Positions 33,531 through 48,107 are shown, numbered from the stretch's first letter. The stretch is DNA of 64,000 nt from Pyronema omphalodes (GCA_024516155.1 JAJJXM010000005.1:682001-746000); one strand, 5' to 3'. Program-made: numbers and translations. Notes: generated from the sequence alone by a model not told the origin.

Positions 33531-36500
33531 CCATGGACCGTCTATGATCTGTGAAAATCACATAGCCATGTTTCAAACTCCGGGTCTGGTCAGAAATTTA
33601 TAGATATATCAAGCGTCACTGAGGGGGATACCAATGAGGATGTTCATATGACTTCTAGACATGGTTTTATCGAGTTCAGATATCCAGCTGACTTTCAGCC
33701 TTTCAGTCCTCCGATCCTCAAATCCAGACATCTTAATAATGATCAGCATATGTAAGATCTCGAAGATAGACAACTGCGGGTTGGAAAAGGTTATAGATGT
33801 TATTTCGGTACCTGCAAAGCCCGAGGATACCTGAAATATCCGGAGTATCGCAGAGTATTGCAGAGTATTCGTACCAAGTTAGTCTCACAGTTCACAGTCC
33901 ACTTGCCAGTGCTATGAATCCCAAATCGTATCTATCATGGAAAACCAATAGGAGAAGAAAAACCTATATCCTCACCGCTGAGCACCCTTGGAGACTCAAT
34001 AAACCACTCGCTATCCTTGAACCTTCAATATGCCTGTCAATTTATACCAATTTGTGTCCGCTGTTCACTGAAGCCAGCTTCTCTCGGTTGGTGCATTTTA
34101 CTACCCTGAAAAGTACCAAGAATATTAGAGACTCCGGCTTACTTAAAACTCTAAATTTACTTGTATACCTGTTTCTTTCTAGTTTTGATAACAGTGCTAA
34201 AACCTTCTGATCTTGATCCGGGGCCTTTAGATACCCTTAAATGGAACTTGCATATGTGTGTAGGAATCTGGAATTCTGAATGACCAGGGAGGTGATTTCC
34301 TAATAGAACAATTCAAAATTGATTTAATGGGGATCCAACCAAATGTCTAATAGGTAGCCAGAAGTGGCTGGATCATCAAGGAATCCTGAAAAGTGGTAAT
34401 GCGGAGTATTGTTGATCCGTGGTAAGGGAAGTTGCATGCGATTTTCTACTCCATTTGCATGCTGAAGAGATAATGGATCGAGGCCGAGTAGTAGTAAATG
34501 TCTGGATAAGTGCGTTGCGGTCTCCAACGGTTGTTTAAGGCCCTTCGATGTCCTCTCAGCCCTGAAACGTTAGGATCCATGGATATCACTCGGTATGTCG
34601 ATATCCAGCCCTGCAGCGATTTCTCCGTATCTTCAACTGGATAATCGGCTAGTTACCCCTTGCTAAGATACCTATACATATACCATTCCCATGCTCCAGC
34701 CCGGATCCATCGTGGTTTACGACCGACAGATAAGCGACTATGATATCAGTCACACTTCACGGATGTATAACTTCAACCTTCCCCGCATCTGGAAATATCG
34801 CCAAGCATCGTTGCCCATCCCCCCCCCCCCCCCCCACCCCCAGCAGCCGGCCGAGAATGTGTACGTTACCCAAAGTAGCAATGTTCATGCACTACATCCT
34901 ATACTGCGATTTATGAATAAAAATATCATGCGTTAAAATTGCTCAAACTCATTGTTATTGAGCATACCGGTTGTTGAGAAAATTTGCGAACCTTGGGAGC
35001 TTTTACGGCCATGGTCTGCCTTGAGTAACAGTCCTCGACAGGCGTTAACAATACTCGATGGTCCTTGACACTCTTACCAGTCTTTAGTTAGCTTATCAAC
35101 GGCTTCAAATAGCCGCCGACGTCTCACTTTTTTTTCTCAGTGATTGTCGTGGGCTTTATGGAATGTTACATAGTGGTACCTGATAATGCGCATAACCACC
35201 GTTGTATGAGCTCAGTAAGATAGAGTATGTAGGCATTGCGGCGGTAAAGCTGTGCCCCACTTCACATTTACAGTCACAGTCACAGTCACAGCGTCTGTAA
35301 GACGAAAACTCTAGCTGCAATAAGATATTCTTGCCAAGAATAACATATTCGCATCTCCTGAGATGGTTGGTTAGATTTATCCAAACCTGCATGAACATGT
35401 TATGCACTGATCTAACGCAAGCGGCCACCGCATAACGCGGATCATGAATAACCGCCTGCATTCGGAATGTTCCGGGGTTTGAACAAACGGTATCTATGAA
35501 TACCAGTATCTACCACTTTCTCTAGGACTTCAAAAGTCGACACACATGAAAGATTATTTGTTGACGAACAAGATTAGACGGAGTCCAACGAGTGATACAT
35601 TATGCATGACCTTGCAATCAGTTATATCTAGGATGATCGAGTATATATAGGTCCGCATATATTACAGAGGTATAAAACATAGAAACTATACGTCAATGAG
35701 TACATAAACCCATCCGAGCCAATTCTAAATCGACCACAGCGCATAAAATCTCTCCCGCCCGGGCACATTACAATCTCAAATTGCATGCAAAGTTGATAAA
35801 CTAACTTCCAGGATGCGGCGTATCTATACGCGTCTATTGGCCATCTACTTTACCTAGCCCTGAAAATACTTGCAAACGAGCGTCAAAGAAAAAAAAGAAA
35901 AAAAAAATAGCCGTGACTAGGTCCCATCGGATCGCGTACAAAGGTACAAACGTACCAAGGGACCATGGGACCCAGGGTGGGGACTTAATAAAGTTTAAAT
36001 TCCCAGGTCAATCATGCAAACTCACACATATAGACTCTGGCTAAGACTCAGTAAATTATCATCAGATCAATTTGTAAGAATAAATTATCGCCACACGCGC
36101 TGTTCAGGCTTGTAATTGTATGCATACGTAAGCTAGTTTATATACCCCATTCTATACCGCTAGAAATTAATGTTGGCCACTGATAACCCATCACTGCGCA
36201 TAAGCGCAATGCCGCCTGATATTCATCTGGGCTGTGAAGTCTGTGCGAAGACTATGCGAAGGTAGCGGGGCGAAGCCGCGAAGCGAGGTAAGGCGAGACT
36301 ATGCATAAAACTCATAACATTCCGATCTTGAAGAAACCACCAGAAGCTCAAGTTCATGCAGTCTGTAAAAGAAAACAAAATATGCAAAGCTATATGGCAC
36401 TATATTTTGTCATATATATGCACGTATCGATCAGGAAACTATAACTGATAATCGATGAGCTCAAAACTATACAAAACGTTCCATATGTTTATATACAAAC

Positions 36501-39500
36501 ACCCCTCATGCTACATATCTCGAAGTTCTTCATTTACAAAGGTATCATGTATAAACTTTCATGGTCTACCTTCATAATATTCCCTTTGTAGCGGCGCTAT
36601 AAAGTGTCGGTTGTATGGTTTCCCATAGTTTCGGATATCACGTGACCATATATCATGTGTCTATGTGTGTCACCGGGGGTGTGCCTTCGAATATTATATA
36701 TACATATACTGAAGCTCGTATATCCTGAATTGTTACAAGAAAAAAGCCATTTACAGATGCCACAGGGCATTATAAGATGTCATAAGATATTACGGGGACA
36801 AAAAGAAACCAATCTAACCTCAACAAAACAAAACAAAAGCAGAAAGTTCTTCCTTGCATCAACAATCTTTCTTCATAACGACCCTTCATGTGGTATTATA
36901 ATACAGTATATTATGCAATTCCAATCCTCAAGTTCATCTTCTCGTTGTCTTACATTTCTCATCCCCCTGTTTCTATATATCCCTATCCTTATCCCTATCC
37001 TTATCCCTACCCCTACTCCTGCAATTAAGCGTACATACCGTGTGCGTACGAACAAAAGCCGCGATAAGCGTTGATTTCTATTCAACAGCCGGCGCTTATT
37101 GGCTTGTCTTAACTTAGCTTGGATATTCTCTCCGCTTCCATTATATCGTGGTCCATAGGCCACCAGGATCTAGTGTTTTGGGTTGGGAAGGTGAGCTGAG
37201 CTGAGGCTATGAGGGTGTTGATGTATATCATGTATATTATATCTATCACACACAGCTCTGGCAATATACCATATCCTCCTATCAAAGATTGCTACAAAAA
37301 CTCAAATCTAATCCAAGTCCCTGAGGGAAAAAAAGCCAAACCTGAATCCGGTAATTTGATCCTGTATTCTTGCATTATGAATGATCTCTACGGGCATCTA
37401 ACTTCCATCATCTTTACCAAAGTCAAAGGTAAACGAAATAAAACTCTAGTAACTATATTAGTAACCCAAAATTCAAAATGCAGGGTCACCAAAAGAAAAA
37501 GAAATCCATCACGTCGAGTCAGATATCATGAGCCAGAAAAAGAAAACAAAAAAAGCTAAACAAGACAACATAAACAAACAATAGCACTCAGAATTTTGTA
37601 TTTTTTGATATTACACTACATCACTACATAACTACCGTCCACTACCTCTATGACTACTATCAACTATATCACCATCATACCATGCATTATATAAGACGGG
37701 TATGGTTTACTCCTAGTATCCCTAATTTCCTCATTTCCTCATTCTTATAATCAATTAACTTTCTAACCAAAGCCTCCTTATACCCACCAACCTTAACAGA
37801 TAATCACTTATAACTCATAACCTAGCTCTAGAAATATACATGTCTATTCCTATCCATATTTATCATTATCGATATCCTATTCTCTTTCAAAAGATACCAA
37901 TCCTCCCTCCATGCCCGCATACCTCCTACCTCCCCCCTCTCTCCATCTGCTCCATACCCGGTTCACCGCCGATAGAAAGCATGTTGGTGTTGGGTTAGGT
38001 AGGGTAGGGTTAGCTGGGTAGTTATCTGGGTACACATTTTAACTCCAAGAGTCCAAGATAAAGACAAATATGCTATCCGGTTGTTATATGTATTATCATT
38101 ACTAATCCCCCCTTCCCCATCAATCCTCCTTTCCCCATCTACCCCCCTCCCCCCACATATCCTCCGTGGTGTAAATACATATCATGCATCTCATTGTTCA
38201 TCGTTCATCGGGTCATCAGTTCCAGTTCCAGTTCCAGTTCCAGTTCATCAATTATTCCCATCTACGGTGTGCATATCCATCCATCCATCTCTCCATCTTC
38301 CCAAGAACTTTTCCCATCGCATCACCCAACTCTTAACTCTTAACTCGCAACTGTAACTGTAACTGTAACCGTAACCGCTAGCTAACCAAATCCTCACATC
38401 ATTTTCCCACAGTATCTACATTCACAGGGCCATTTATCTTAGCAAGTCATCTAATCTGGTCAAGTTATAATTCAACCGGTTGGTTGGTTAGTTTACTACT
38501 TATTTACCTGGTTTTCCCCTCATTTTCATTACAGTAACCCGGAACCCTACTATGTATACTATGTGCTATATATGCTATGTGCTATGTATGCTTTAATACC
38601 CCAGATACCCCAGAAACCCCAGAAACCTCAGAAACCGTAGGTCCGGCCGAAGCATTATCCACCATATCCACCTTATCTTCCGTTTCACAGGTGCCTAGTT
38701 AGTGTAGTTTCCCGTGCCCATGCTAGTTGCGCGTGCTAGTTGCCAATGGCACATAATTCGAACCAAAAAAAGAACGCCATCATTATTCAAAATATCAAGG
38801 TATCACGGAATCAAAAACGTAAAAAGGCAACAAGGTGAAAGTTGCAAGGTGAAAGGTGAAAAAAGAAAAACCAGCACAAGAAAAAACAACAAAAAAAAAC
38901 GCCGCCTCTTATTTCCTACGGTTACGCTCCATCAAAAGCATAAAAAGAAAAAAAGAAAAAGTATGAAAAAGAAAAGCAAAAAAAAGATAAAACACGCCTA
39001 TAAAAATAGAACTCTGAAAAAAAAAAACAAAAAAAAGTCGTACGCCCCTTCGCCAATCCTACCTCGCGCGCTCCAAAAACATAATAATATCCAAATTTCA
39101 AACCTAAACCTAAACCTAGCATCAAAACCCTACGATCCCTCAATCCCTCAATCCCTCAATCCTTCAATTCCACAATTCCACAATTCCGCAATTCCACAAT
39201 TCCGCAGTTCCACAATTCCACAATCCAAAGTAAAACCAACACAATCGTATGACGAGTAAACATCAAAAGGTAGCAACCTTCAACCCTTCGACATATAGAA
39301 CCAAACCAAAGCCGGAAACCAAAAACCAAGTAAACCAGTACATAAAAAAAAGCCGATTATGGTGTATCAAAAGAAAATATGAAAAGCGAACACCGGGAAA
39401 AATAAAATAAAAAACAAAGGAAAAAAGAAAAAACATATGCGTGCAGCGGGTAAGGGTATATAAATTAAAAACAAGCAAAAAAATGGACAAGATTCAAGCC

Positions 39501-39655
39501 AGGCAACAAGCGCACCAGAGGCGTGACAAAAAAAGTTTGAAAACTTTAACTCCACAACGCATTTAGACGGTTAAAAATATGCAAACAAACTCCCCATACA
39601 ACGCCAAAAAAACAGACCCAAGAAAAAGCTACAGACGTTGGAATAGTGAATAAAA
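33531..39655. other. Gene desert downstream of TUP1, second part
   Basis: No gene recognised over about 6 kb. A plus-strand frame of 137 codons (33797-34210) begins with ATG but has no motif. Near 34819 is a C17 tract. From about 38760 to 39655 the plus strand is very A-rich, and CCCTCAAT and ATTCCACA/ATTCCGCA short repeats occur around 39135-39225. This zone should contain the 3' end of the minus-strand C2H2 gene transcript. Confidence 0.45.
34819..34835. repeat. C17 homopolymer
   Basis: Seventeen consecutive C residues on the plus strand. Confidence 0.9.
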
Positions 39656-42024
39656 TCAATAGTTGTAGGGTATCATATTTCGACTTATCGATGGAAGCTG
39701 TTGCTGTTGCATCTGTTGCGGATGCTGTTGTCGTCCATCATATCCCCCGCTTTCTTCCTCATCTTCATCCATGGCTCCGCCAGGATATACCCCATAATTA
39801 TCCCCACCGCTAGTGGTACTCACTGACCCCGGACTCGTTATTGTATTATAGCCGTTACCACCATTATCCGACGAAAAGTCCCTAACATTCCGAATTTTCC
39901 TATCTTTTCCACGCCCTTTGATACCACGGTTTGAGTTTTTGTAGAGATCAGCAAAGTACTCAAAGAGTCCACGATCCGACGGTGCGATGTCTTCTGGGTC
40001 CCGAATTGACATGAACTTCTCGGTCAACTCACGGAGGGCCTGGGTGTGAAATTTGTTTTGATGAGACTAGGTAATTATTCTCTAATTAGCAGGATATTCT
40101 GAGAACGGAAGCAAGGAATAGAAAAACACACCTTGAGGTTGCCCAGCTGTGTAAACTGCTTCAAGCAGTTATCAAGTTTGCAAATGAACGGCTTGGCACC
40201 CTGATGCACAATTTTATGAGCTCGAACGTTTCCCCTTTGTGCGAAGCGCTTTCCACAAATATCGCAAGAGTAAGGTTTTTCGCCAGTATGGCGGCGTTCA
40301 TGAGTCTTGAGATTTCCCAATTGTGAAAATCTTTGTCCACAACCTGCCTCAGAGCAGTGCTACAAAAATGTCAGTGTTCGTTTCAACAGTTCAAATTCAG
40401 AAAGATGACAAACAAATGGCTTATCTCCTGTATGAGCTCTGGAGTGTATATCCAAATGTGTACGTTGAAAGAACGCTTTTGCACACCCGGGAACTGTACA
40501 CTCATATCTTTTCCTCTGTTTCGGAGCTTTTTTTTCTGGCTCTTTGGTATCTAGTGGGGGGCCACCGGTGGCCAACATACGTTCTCCCTCACCTAATCCC
40601 AGCGGAGGTGAAACTTCTTGAAACCTAGCAAAAACCTGTGGTGAGGCCTGGAACGGTTTGGGTGAAGTATAAGGGGGTGGCGAGACTGACTTTTCGCCTT
40701 TGATGATAGGCGCTCTAGGAACCTTTGCTTGTATAGCTTTCATCAAGTTGTCGACGTCGGTCTTAAAATCAACTTCTGCGTTGGGACTTTGGACTTTGGA
40801 AGTTCCCACAGTTGCAAGTGTCCCAGCTAGCGCCGAGATCTCCGCTGTCTGTGTTGGTGGAGTGGTTATATTTTCCGGAACAGGCGGAGGTGTCTGCGCA
40901 TGTAACTGAGGCGGAGAGCGAGATATTTGTTGAAGTGAACGCTGATGCTGCAACTGGGAATTCTGAAATTGTGGATGCCTCTGAGGTTGCGAGTGACAGT
41001 TTTGTTGTTTAATTTGCTGTTCAGAGTGGCGTCGTTCCAGGTGCTGCTGCTGTTGTTGCTGCTGCTGTTGTTGGCGAAGGTGCTCCTGTTGGACTCGTTG
41101 TTGTTGATCCTGCTTTATCCGCTGTTCTTGAAGTTGCTGTTGCTGCTGAGGATTCTGTTCATGTTCTTGCTGATGCCTAAAAGATGGTACATTTTGAACT
41201 GGCACGATTTGCTGCTGGGGTAACTGAGTCTGTTGCTGTCGTTGTTTAATTGGGTGAATCTGATGCTGGTTCAACTGATGCTGCAACTGAAGTTGATGTT
41301 GCTGCTGATGCTGATGCTGTTGAAGTTGACCCTGTTGTTGTTGTTGTTGCTGCTGCTGCTGCTGGAGCTGCTGATGCTGTTGTTGAGGTTGAATCTGGTG
41401 TTGATGCTGTAGCTGATGGGCCTGTGGAGGAGTGGTATGTTGCTGGGTTGGTTGCCGTCTGAGTTGCTGCTCCTGTGACATCACTACTGGCATACCCAGC
41501 GGCCTAGTGGGATTTGATGCGTGAAGGGAACCAGTCGGTAAAGTTGGAGACTGCTGTTGCTTCTGGAATCCGTACCCCGTTGTCTTCATCTGCACCCCCT
41601 TCTGTCCTTGCTGCCTGGGACTAGGCCTGACAATATTCTGTTGATCTCTGAGTATTCCCTGTTGCTGAATTCTATGGGACATAGATTGAAATTCTTGATG
41701 CTGCTCTGCAGTATGGTGATGTAACCTCTGCTGTGGTGGTGTTTGGGCTGGTCCTGTTCCAAAGGGCTGACCATAGGGTGTCGAATGTCCAACAACCTGA
41801 TACTGTTGAGTATTCGTTGGTATGTTCGTTGGTGCATTTGTCGAACCAAATCCATATTGGCCAGCTCCTCCATATGGACTAAAAATATGATCCTGCACAT
41901 AGTTGTTTTGCTCCATTGTCGCCATTGGAAGGTGAGGTGCTATCACCGTACGACTTGTCGAGGAGGTTGTCGAAGAGTGTTCTCGGTAAACCAGGCCTGA
42001 GATCTCCATAGCACCGGTTCCCAT
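39656..42024 (-). CDS. C2H2 zinc-finger transcription factor, Azf1-like
   Basis: Fungal sequence-specific regulator. Exons 42024-40414, 40359-40132 and 40066-39656 join to 749 residues. The first ~480 residues are glutamine-rich with long runs of Gln, typical of an activation or phase-separating domain. Four C2H2 fingers follow: C509/C514/H527/H531, C539/C544/H557/H561, C569/C572/H585/H589 and C597/C602/H615/H620, with HTGDKP and HTGEKP linkers between the first three. The ordering and the phrases [37 protein letters not shown] and QLGNLKSHQNKFH match a widely conserved Pezizomycotina C2H2 family related to yeast Azf1. A conserved post-finger block ends in [20 protein letters not shown]. Intron 1 separates fingers 1 and 2; intron 2 interrupts finger 4. 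Upstream of the chosen ATG the frame stays open to 42131 without another ATG, so a further 5' exon is possible. Confidence 0.9.
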
Positions 42025-42295
42025 GCCAGTGGAGGTTGAAGACCTATGAGGTTGATGAGATTGATGAGGTTGATGCCAGGATGGAGGTGGTGTTGCCGGG
42101 GCTAGCGCAGAGACTATTGTTGACGCCAGAGCTTGTGTTAATCTTCAGGGCCGGACAGAACCAGAACTGTAGGCTCCGAAATCTCAAATGTGAAATAAGA
42201 TTTTCTTCTGTTGGCACTCGGCGAGATAATGAAGAAAGAATTATTATCCCAGTAGCGTGTTGTGGAATTCAGATCAACGGGAAAAGGGTCTCCTT

Positions 42296-42315
42296 GGGGG
42301 GGGGGGGGGGGGGGG
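42296..42315. repeat. G20 homopolymer upstream of the C2H2 gene
   Basis: Twenty consecutive G residues, about 270 bp upstream of the C2H2 start codon (C-rich in the gene's sense direction). Confidence 0.9.
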
Positions 42316-43455
42316 TGGATGGTGCTCAGCTGGCGCGTGAATGGATCTCTGAGCAGGGCGGGCTTTTGATGTAATAAGCAAACCACTCTGTGAAACTGGC
42401 GCCGGGGCCGGGAATGCGGTCTCGGTTCTTCTTCGGTGGGAACCAGTGGTTCGGGTGCCTGTGGTTGTTGCTTCGTTGCTGGTATGTCCGTCGGTATAAT
42501 TTGACACGCCGTACACCTTCCGCGGCTGTGGGAGGGCCAGGCAAAGCAAAGAAGTGGTGTTGCCCAATTATTTATGTACCATGGAATAATCACCGTCTAG
42601 CACATCCCCCACACCCAATAATGTTAGGGCTGCCCAGAAAATATAAGGGAGGAACCGGGGGGTTGTTGGGTTTTTTTGGGATGAGGGGGGGTGGTCGGTG
42701 GGAGCTCGGGGTGGGAGAGAGAGAGTCAAGTCAAGTCAAGAAGGGAGGGAGGCCGGGTTCTGCGCTAAGTTCAATCGAGGACGAGGGCTGGATGAGCGGC
42801 GGGGACGGACGAAAGAGAGAGAGAGAGGCAGAGGGAGCTGCAAGATGGAGAGGCAAGAGGGACGGACAGACAAGAAAAAGTGAGAGGCAAGAGGGACAGA
42901 CAGATGGATGGACAGACAGACAGACGAGAAGGACAGGAGGAGAGGAATAGACGAGATGAACAGACGTGATGAATAGATCAAATCATAGACGGACACACGA
43001 GATGAACAGACAGATCAAAAAATGAGAGACAGACGAGATGAACAGATAGATCATACAGATACAGACAAGCAGCCAACTCCCCTCTTCCTCGCAGCATGTC
43101 CTGACCCAAAGCACAACTCTCCGCAACACTGGGTCTGATGGGCAGCGATGCCCTGTAGCGTAAAAAGTTAACACTGTCTTGACTTGATACAAGCGAAAGC
43201 AAAGCGTGTGCAAGAAGCGTGCGTGCGTGCAATGCTGTCCAAGAAAGGAATAGGGCCAGGTGACTTCTGAACGTGGTCAGAATAGAACCCCTGTCCGGTC
43301 CTTGCTGGAAAATAAACTACACCGGGTCTTGAATTTTGATTTTTGGATCGTGAAAATTTCCTTCTTGCGGGAGAATCTGGGGGGGATCGAGTGGGATGGG
43401 ATGTGTGGACAGGATTTGGGTGGATTAGGGTGGGAAGGAGGGAGGGAGGAAGATT

Positions 43456-43475
43456 GGGGGGGGGGGGGGGGGGGG
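43456..43475. repeat. G20 homopolymer
   Basis: Twenty consecutive G residues in a purine-rich stretch. Confidence 0.9.
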
Positions 43476-46400
43476 ATGTGTGGGCAGGATGGATCGATGA
43501 TGGGAGTGGATAAAGGGATGTGGCGACTGGACAGGAAAGAATAATGTGTCAACCGGACGGGAAGGAATGTGTCAACTGCTGAAGATTCAGATGAGCAGAC
43601 GGCTGTGGGATATGGATTTCGGCGAGGTGGTAGGGAAGAGTGTAGGTATGTCCAACGCCCGTATTGTGATGAGTGGTGAGTGAGTGAGTGAGTGTGTGTG
43701 TGTGTGTGTGAAGGGCGGAGGGTGGGTGGGGACGTAGCGGGCGGGATGGGATTGTCAAAGCCACACGGGCAGACTCGAAATCCCGTTCGGGAGGGAGGGT
43801 AAGGTCGACGCACGGTATTTTATCGCTTCTGCTAGAGTTGCTAAATACTGCCGGAGGTGGACTTTGACGTCGGAGGTGGATGCTGATGGATGCTATCGTG
43901 GAGGATTATGATGGATGAGTCAACTCGCAAAACGGAACTTAGCACTCTTGTCCATTCGTCTTCAACATAACCACTCGCTCATCGCAACTTTATTCCTTAT
44001 CACTCGCTTCTCACAACTCTATTCCTCTCTCTTTGCCATATCGACTCGCTCCACCATCAGCCAGCCAGCCAGCCGCTACCTCTAGCTGGTGAGGTCCCAA
44101 CTCCGAAGCCATGTATCTCACAATCCTGGGGAGGTCCAACTCCTAAGCCAAGTATCCCACAATCCTATCGAAGGCCAGAATCAGGCGAGCGAGTGAACGA
44201 ACGAATGGAACGAAGAGGTAGCACGCCAGTGGGCAGCGTGGTGAGCATCGAGTACTGTAAAAGTGAATTAGGACCTGGCCGGGACCTGACCGGGGCGGCA
44301 TCTTCCAAAACCCCTTTAGCAAGGAAAGCTAAAAGTTCTTCGGTACTTTAGCGGGACGAGAGGGGTAATCAGCAATCAGTAACCAGTCACAGCGAAGAGC
44401 CCCCCCTCAGCCAGCCAGGGAATCCTTGGGAATCCTTGGGAATCCCATCGACAGCGACCACTGACCCATCGAAATCGCAAAAGTCATCCGGAGCGGCGGT
44501 GGGGGAAGGCATGAGATGCCATTCTGATCTGAGGAAGAAAAGTCACGAGGCTGTTTGTCGGAAACCGGGAGCATTTCCATGTCCTCTAGCTCTCACTTAA
44601 CCCACCGAAATTCAGATTCGCGGGATTTACAAGTAACAAGTAACAAGTACTACATCCCGGATCCTCAAACACGTCCCGTCCGCGGCCCCCGGATGAGTTC
44701 ATACAAAAAAATACTGGAAACACAATAAATTGAACGCCATGTGTGTGGGTGTGTGTGTCATCTCTAACTCTAGACTATTCGCAACCTGAAGGACTCTGCG
44801 GAAGATTTATTACATGTACCCGGGAGACCATACATACATAGCTGCCGTATCGATCATTCATTTATTTTAAATCGATTCGCTTCGGGGTTTCCCACTAAGA
44901 CTTAGGGGCGCTCTCTAGTCTAAGATATTGCCCCTAAAACCTATCCAACAACATCCATTCCATACAACCATCATCATCAGCATCATCATCATTATGATCA
45001 TCATAGGGTTATTTCTGAGACCTGGAGACGTTGATGAAGAGCGGGAGGACTACTGAACGACAGCAAGTCTAGCCGAGTCCGGTCAAGCAGACCTGTAAAC
45101 AGCTCGGCTGCCACTGTATGTATGTATGTACCTTGATCAGTCTCGCTACGGCTTATGGTATGTACCGTATGTATGTATGCAGTATGTGTTTAGGGTACGC
45201 GACGTAAGGAAAGGAAGCAAGCCACTTCTTGGCTTTAATTCTGTTCAGAGGGTGGTCTATCTATCTGGTCCTCAACTCGCCTTCTGCCACCATGGATAAA
45301 AAAACAGTCTAGAGTCGAGTTGTTTCATAATGTTGATAGTGGACAGAAAGAAATTTCATCGCTCTTTCCTATCTATCAATCATCCCAATTTTTTATCCTC
45401 CGTCCCTCTGTCTACACTCTGGCTTGCCTGTTTATTTTGATTTCCATTCCCGCAAACGTGAGGCTTCGGACCGGATGCTTGGTTGGCTAAGTTGTTGAGT
45501 GGTTAAGCAGCTTCTCGGTACGGTAATCGTATGTATAAAGGTCAAAGTTAAGGAGGTACAGAACCCTCGCGCGGCAACTGGATATTCAAGCGAGCTCACC
45601 TGCAACATATTCAAGATCTTCACCGGCATCACACAAAAAAAAAAGAATTTAGAACCCCCGGGAATAATTTAGACAATGATTGGACGGTCTGATTCAATAT
45701 TTCTGTTACGACCGGGCTACTGGGGTCGGGGATGTAGAGTACCCGAGTATGTAAGTATACATTGCAACTGTAGGTGAAATTTTCGGAGTGGACGTATGTA
45801 CGTATGTACGACGTATGGTGTACATACATACATACGAGGGTGGGGATTTATTATAGGGTGCGTGAGAAAGGATTAGATATATACATACAGGTAAACTGTA
45901 ATCAAGACATAATCCCGGATCCAGACCTCAAGATAGAGTAAATTGGGTACGACCGTGGATCTTTTGTCCCGGGTATGTGGGTATCGGGCTCCCCATCCAC
46001 TTCTTCCGGCGTTCAGGCACAAAGTTGAAAGATAAATACAGCCGAGTACAGAACTTCCTGAACCGGGACCGGGATCGATAACATATGGGTATTCATTACT
46101 GAACTATAAACCCCAATTTTTCTAAATGCCCCGAATTCCACGAAACCCCGGAAACCCCAGATTCTAAAGCCTAAGAAAGTAAGGAATCTCTCTTGATACA
46201 TATATGTATTACATCAATCTAGCAACGTTATATTTTTAAACATAGCACTTAGTGGCATAGCAAGACATAAAAACAATTGAGACACAAGTACACTAGGTAA
46301 ACCAACCCTGTCATCAACAAACCCGGGGATAACTATGTAACTCATCCACTTATCCACACATCCACTCATCAACTCATCAACCTGTACTCACTCCTCAAAC

Positions 46401-46540
46401 AGAAACCCTATCTATCTATGTATCTATCTAAGAATGGTCACGAGCAACAATGTAGTGTAACATAACACAGCAGCAAAGCGTTCATAATCAAAATTACTTA
46501 TATGGATGTATGTACCGAATGGGAAAATAAGGCTTGATGC

Positions 46541-46582
46541 GTGCTCGTGCTCGTGCTTGTGCTTGTGCTCGTGCTCGTGCTC
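46541..46582. repeat. (GTGCTC)n hexanucleotide repeat
   Basis: About seven copies with GTGCTT variants. Confidence 0.85.
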
Positions 46583-47370
46583 ACTGCTGCCCGGCTGAGA
46601 AGGTTCCCGATTACCTGGATGGATGAATGTGGGGGGTAGCGAGGGGTAGGGGGTATGGAGGTGGGAGATCAAACAGACGCGGGCGCTGACATCGAGGGGT
46701 GGAGTTTCGGAATACACTCTGTTCAGAGATGTAGTTAGTTCAGTGACTTGGGTCTGTGTAGCATCTTAGCGTCTCTGCGAAGCTAGCTTTTTTTAACCTC
46801 GTTTTTTATCCGTCGTTAATGGAGGTTAACAGTATTTAACGTTCGATAGTAGATTAAAGAGGAGGATTTATTACACCATATTGATGAAGCTACGAAGGAA
46901 AAAAAAAAGGAAAAATAAAAGAAAAATGCAAAATATGAAAAACTGGCATCACAAAAGCCTACAGCTATAGAAAATCTCCATATATATCGTAGACTCGTAG
47001 GATCTAGCTTAGTATTTTGATTTATTAACTCCAGGTCTTAAATAAAATCCCACATGATATACGTGACATAGAATCGGTGGAGTAACTGGGGCTTGAGATG
47101 AGACATCTTGAAACATACATATCAGAAACATAACATGAAGGAGGGTGATATTATTATGATGATAATTAATAAGTTATAACTGAAGCATCCTGGAGGGGAG
47201 GGGTGGGGATCTCTGTAGGTGTATGTATTTTCCATGATATGATTAATTCATCAACTTCAGACTTCAGTCGCTATCGAGTTACTGTAAGGTAGTGTATATC
47301 AATAATATTAGTGGATTCAAAGGACATAATATAAAGTAATTTTTCGAATGCTAAGAGCGAAAGTATATGT

Positions 47371-47507
47371 TGATGTTAGCTTGAAGAGCCGTGTACATAG
47401 AGGAGTGGAGGAAGACTAGCGCCACTAGCGCGCCTCTCTGGTAGATATTGCCTTGTTGACACCAACTACGTTCTCCACTTCCATCTCTATCGTATCCAGC
47501 CTTTTCA
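47371..47507 (-). pseudogene. Broken copy of the last exon of the 48108 gene
   Basis: Matches 48136-48282 over about 135 bp in the same orientation (shared phrases CTTGAAGAGCCGTGTACAT and TACGTTCTCCACTTCCATCT). On the minus strand it reads KRLDTIEMEVENV and then hits a stop; the downstream part (SSMYTALQANI) is in another frame, so it is frameshifted. The splice acceptor present in the intact copy is not preserved. Confidence 0.6.
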
Positions 47508-48107
47508 CAGGATAAAATACACAGATGTAAATATTGATGCATATGAACCATGAACTTCGAACTTCGAACTTCGAGCTGGATATTGTATATCTATATGCGA
47601 TATGATATATACGTATATATAACTTGTTGAGAGTTATGTATGTATTTGAAACCACTAAAATTAATAACAAGCTTTTGGATCACTTTTCATGAAGCGTTAG
47701 CCACTGGTTATTTAATCTGGCCTAACCTATGAATTGATTGATTTCTTCATAAACGTTTCAAGCCGTAAGGTCATGATGTTTAACCTAAAAATGAATGATA
47801 TAGGACATATCGGATGTTATCATCACTTTGTATGTTTGTATGGTTCTATGTATAATATTTTTTGTTTTGTTTTACAAACCGTACTACATAGTGTACCTGA
47901 GTATATATACGTAGGCAAAGCAATCCCTCGTGGGTATAGTATGTAGTGCTCGCGGCTATGTATCGCCAGCACCCGTTCTTTTTCTCATACCCATGCGCAT
48001 CCACTAAATTTCATTTAATTTACATATGTACATGAGTACATACACAAAACTATGCACGTCTCTATGTAGATTTTTTGGTATTTGTATATTCATGTAAAAT
48101 TAACCAT

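Larger units (their letters stand above)
42025..48107. other. Upstream region of the C2H2 gene and gene desert
   Basis: No gene recognised over 6 kb. G20 tracts lie at 42296-42315 and 43456-43475. Between 42720 and 43070 the strand is rich in GACAGA/GACGAGA repeats, and a GT run occurs at about 43692-43710. A hexanucleotide (GTGCTC)n run lies at about 46541-46582. Open frames here overlap on both strands and are low in complexity. Confidence 0.45.

Noticed and set aside
33797..34210. Plus-strand 137-codon frame beginning with ATG
   Set aside because: No recognisable domain, no splice partners, isolated in a desert; length is within chance for this much DNA.
40700..41462. Plus-strand frames with poly-Leu and poly-Ala/Val
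   Set aside because: They are antisense to the glutamine-rich coding region of the C2H2 gene.
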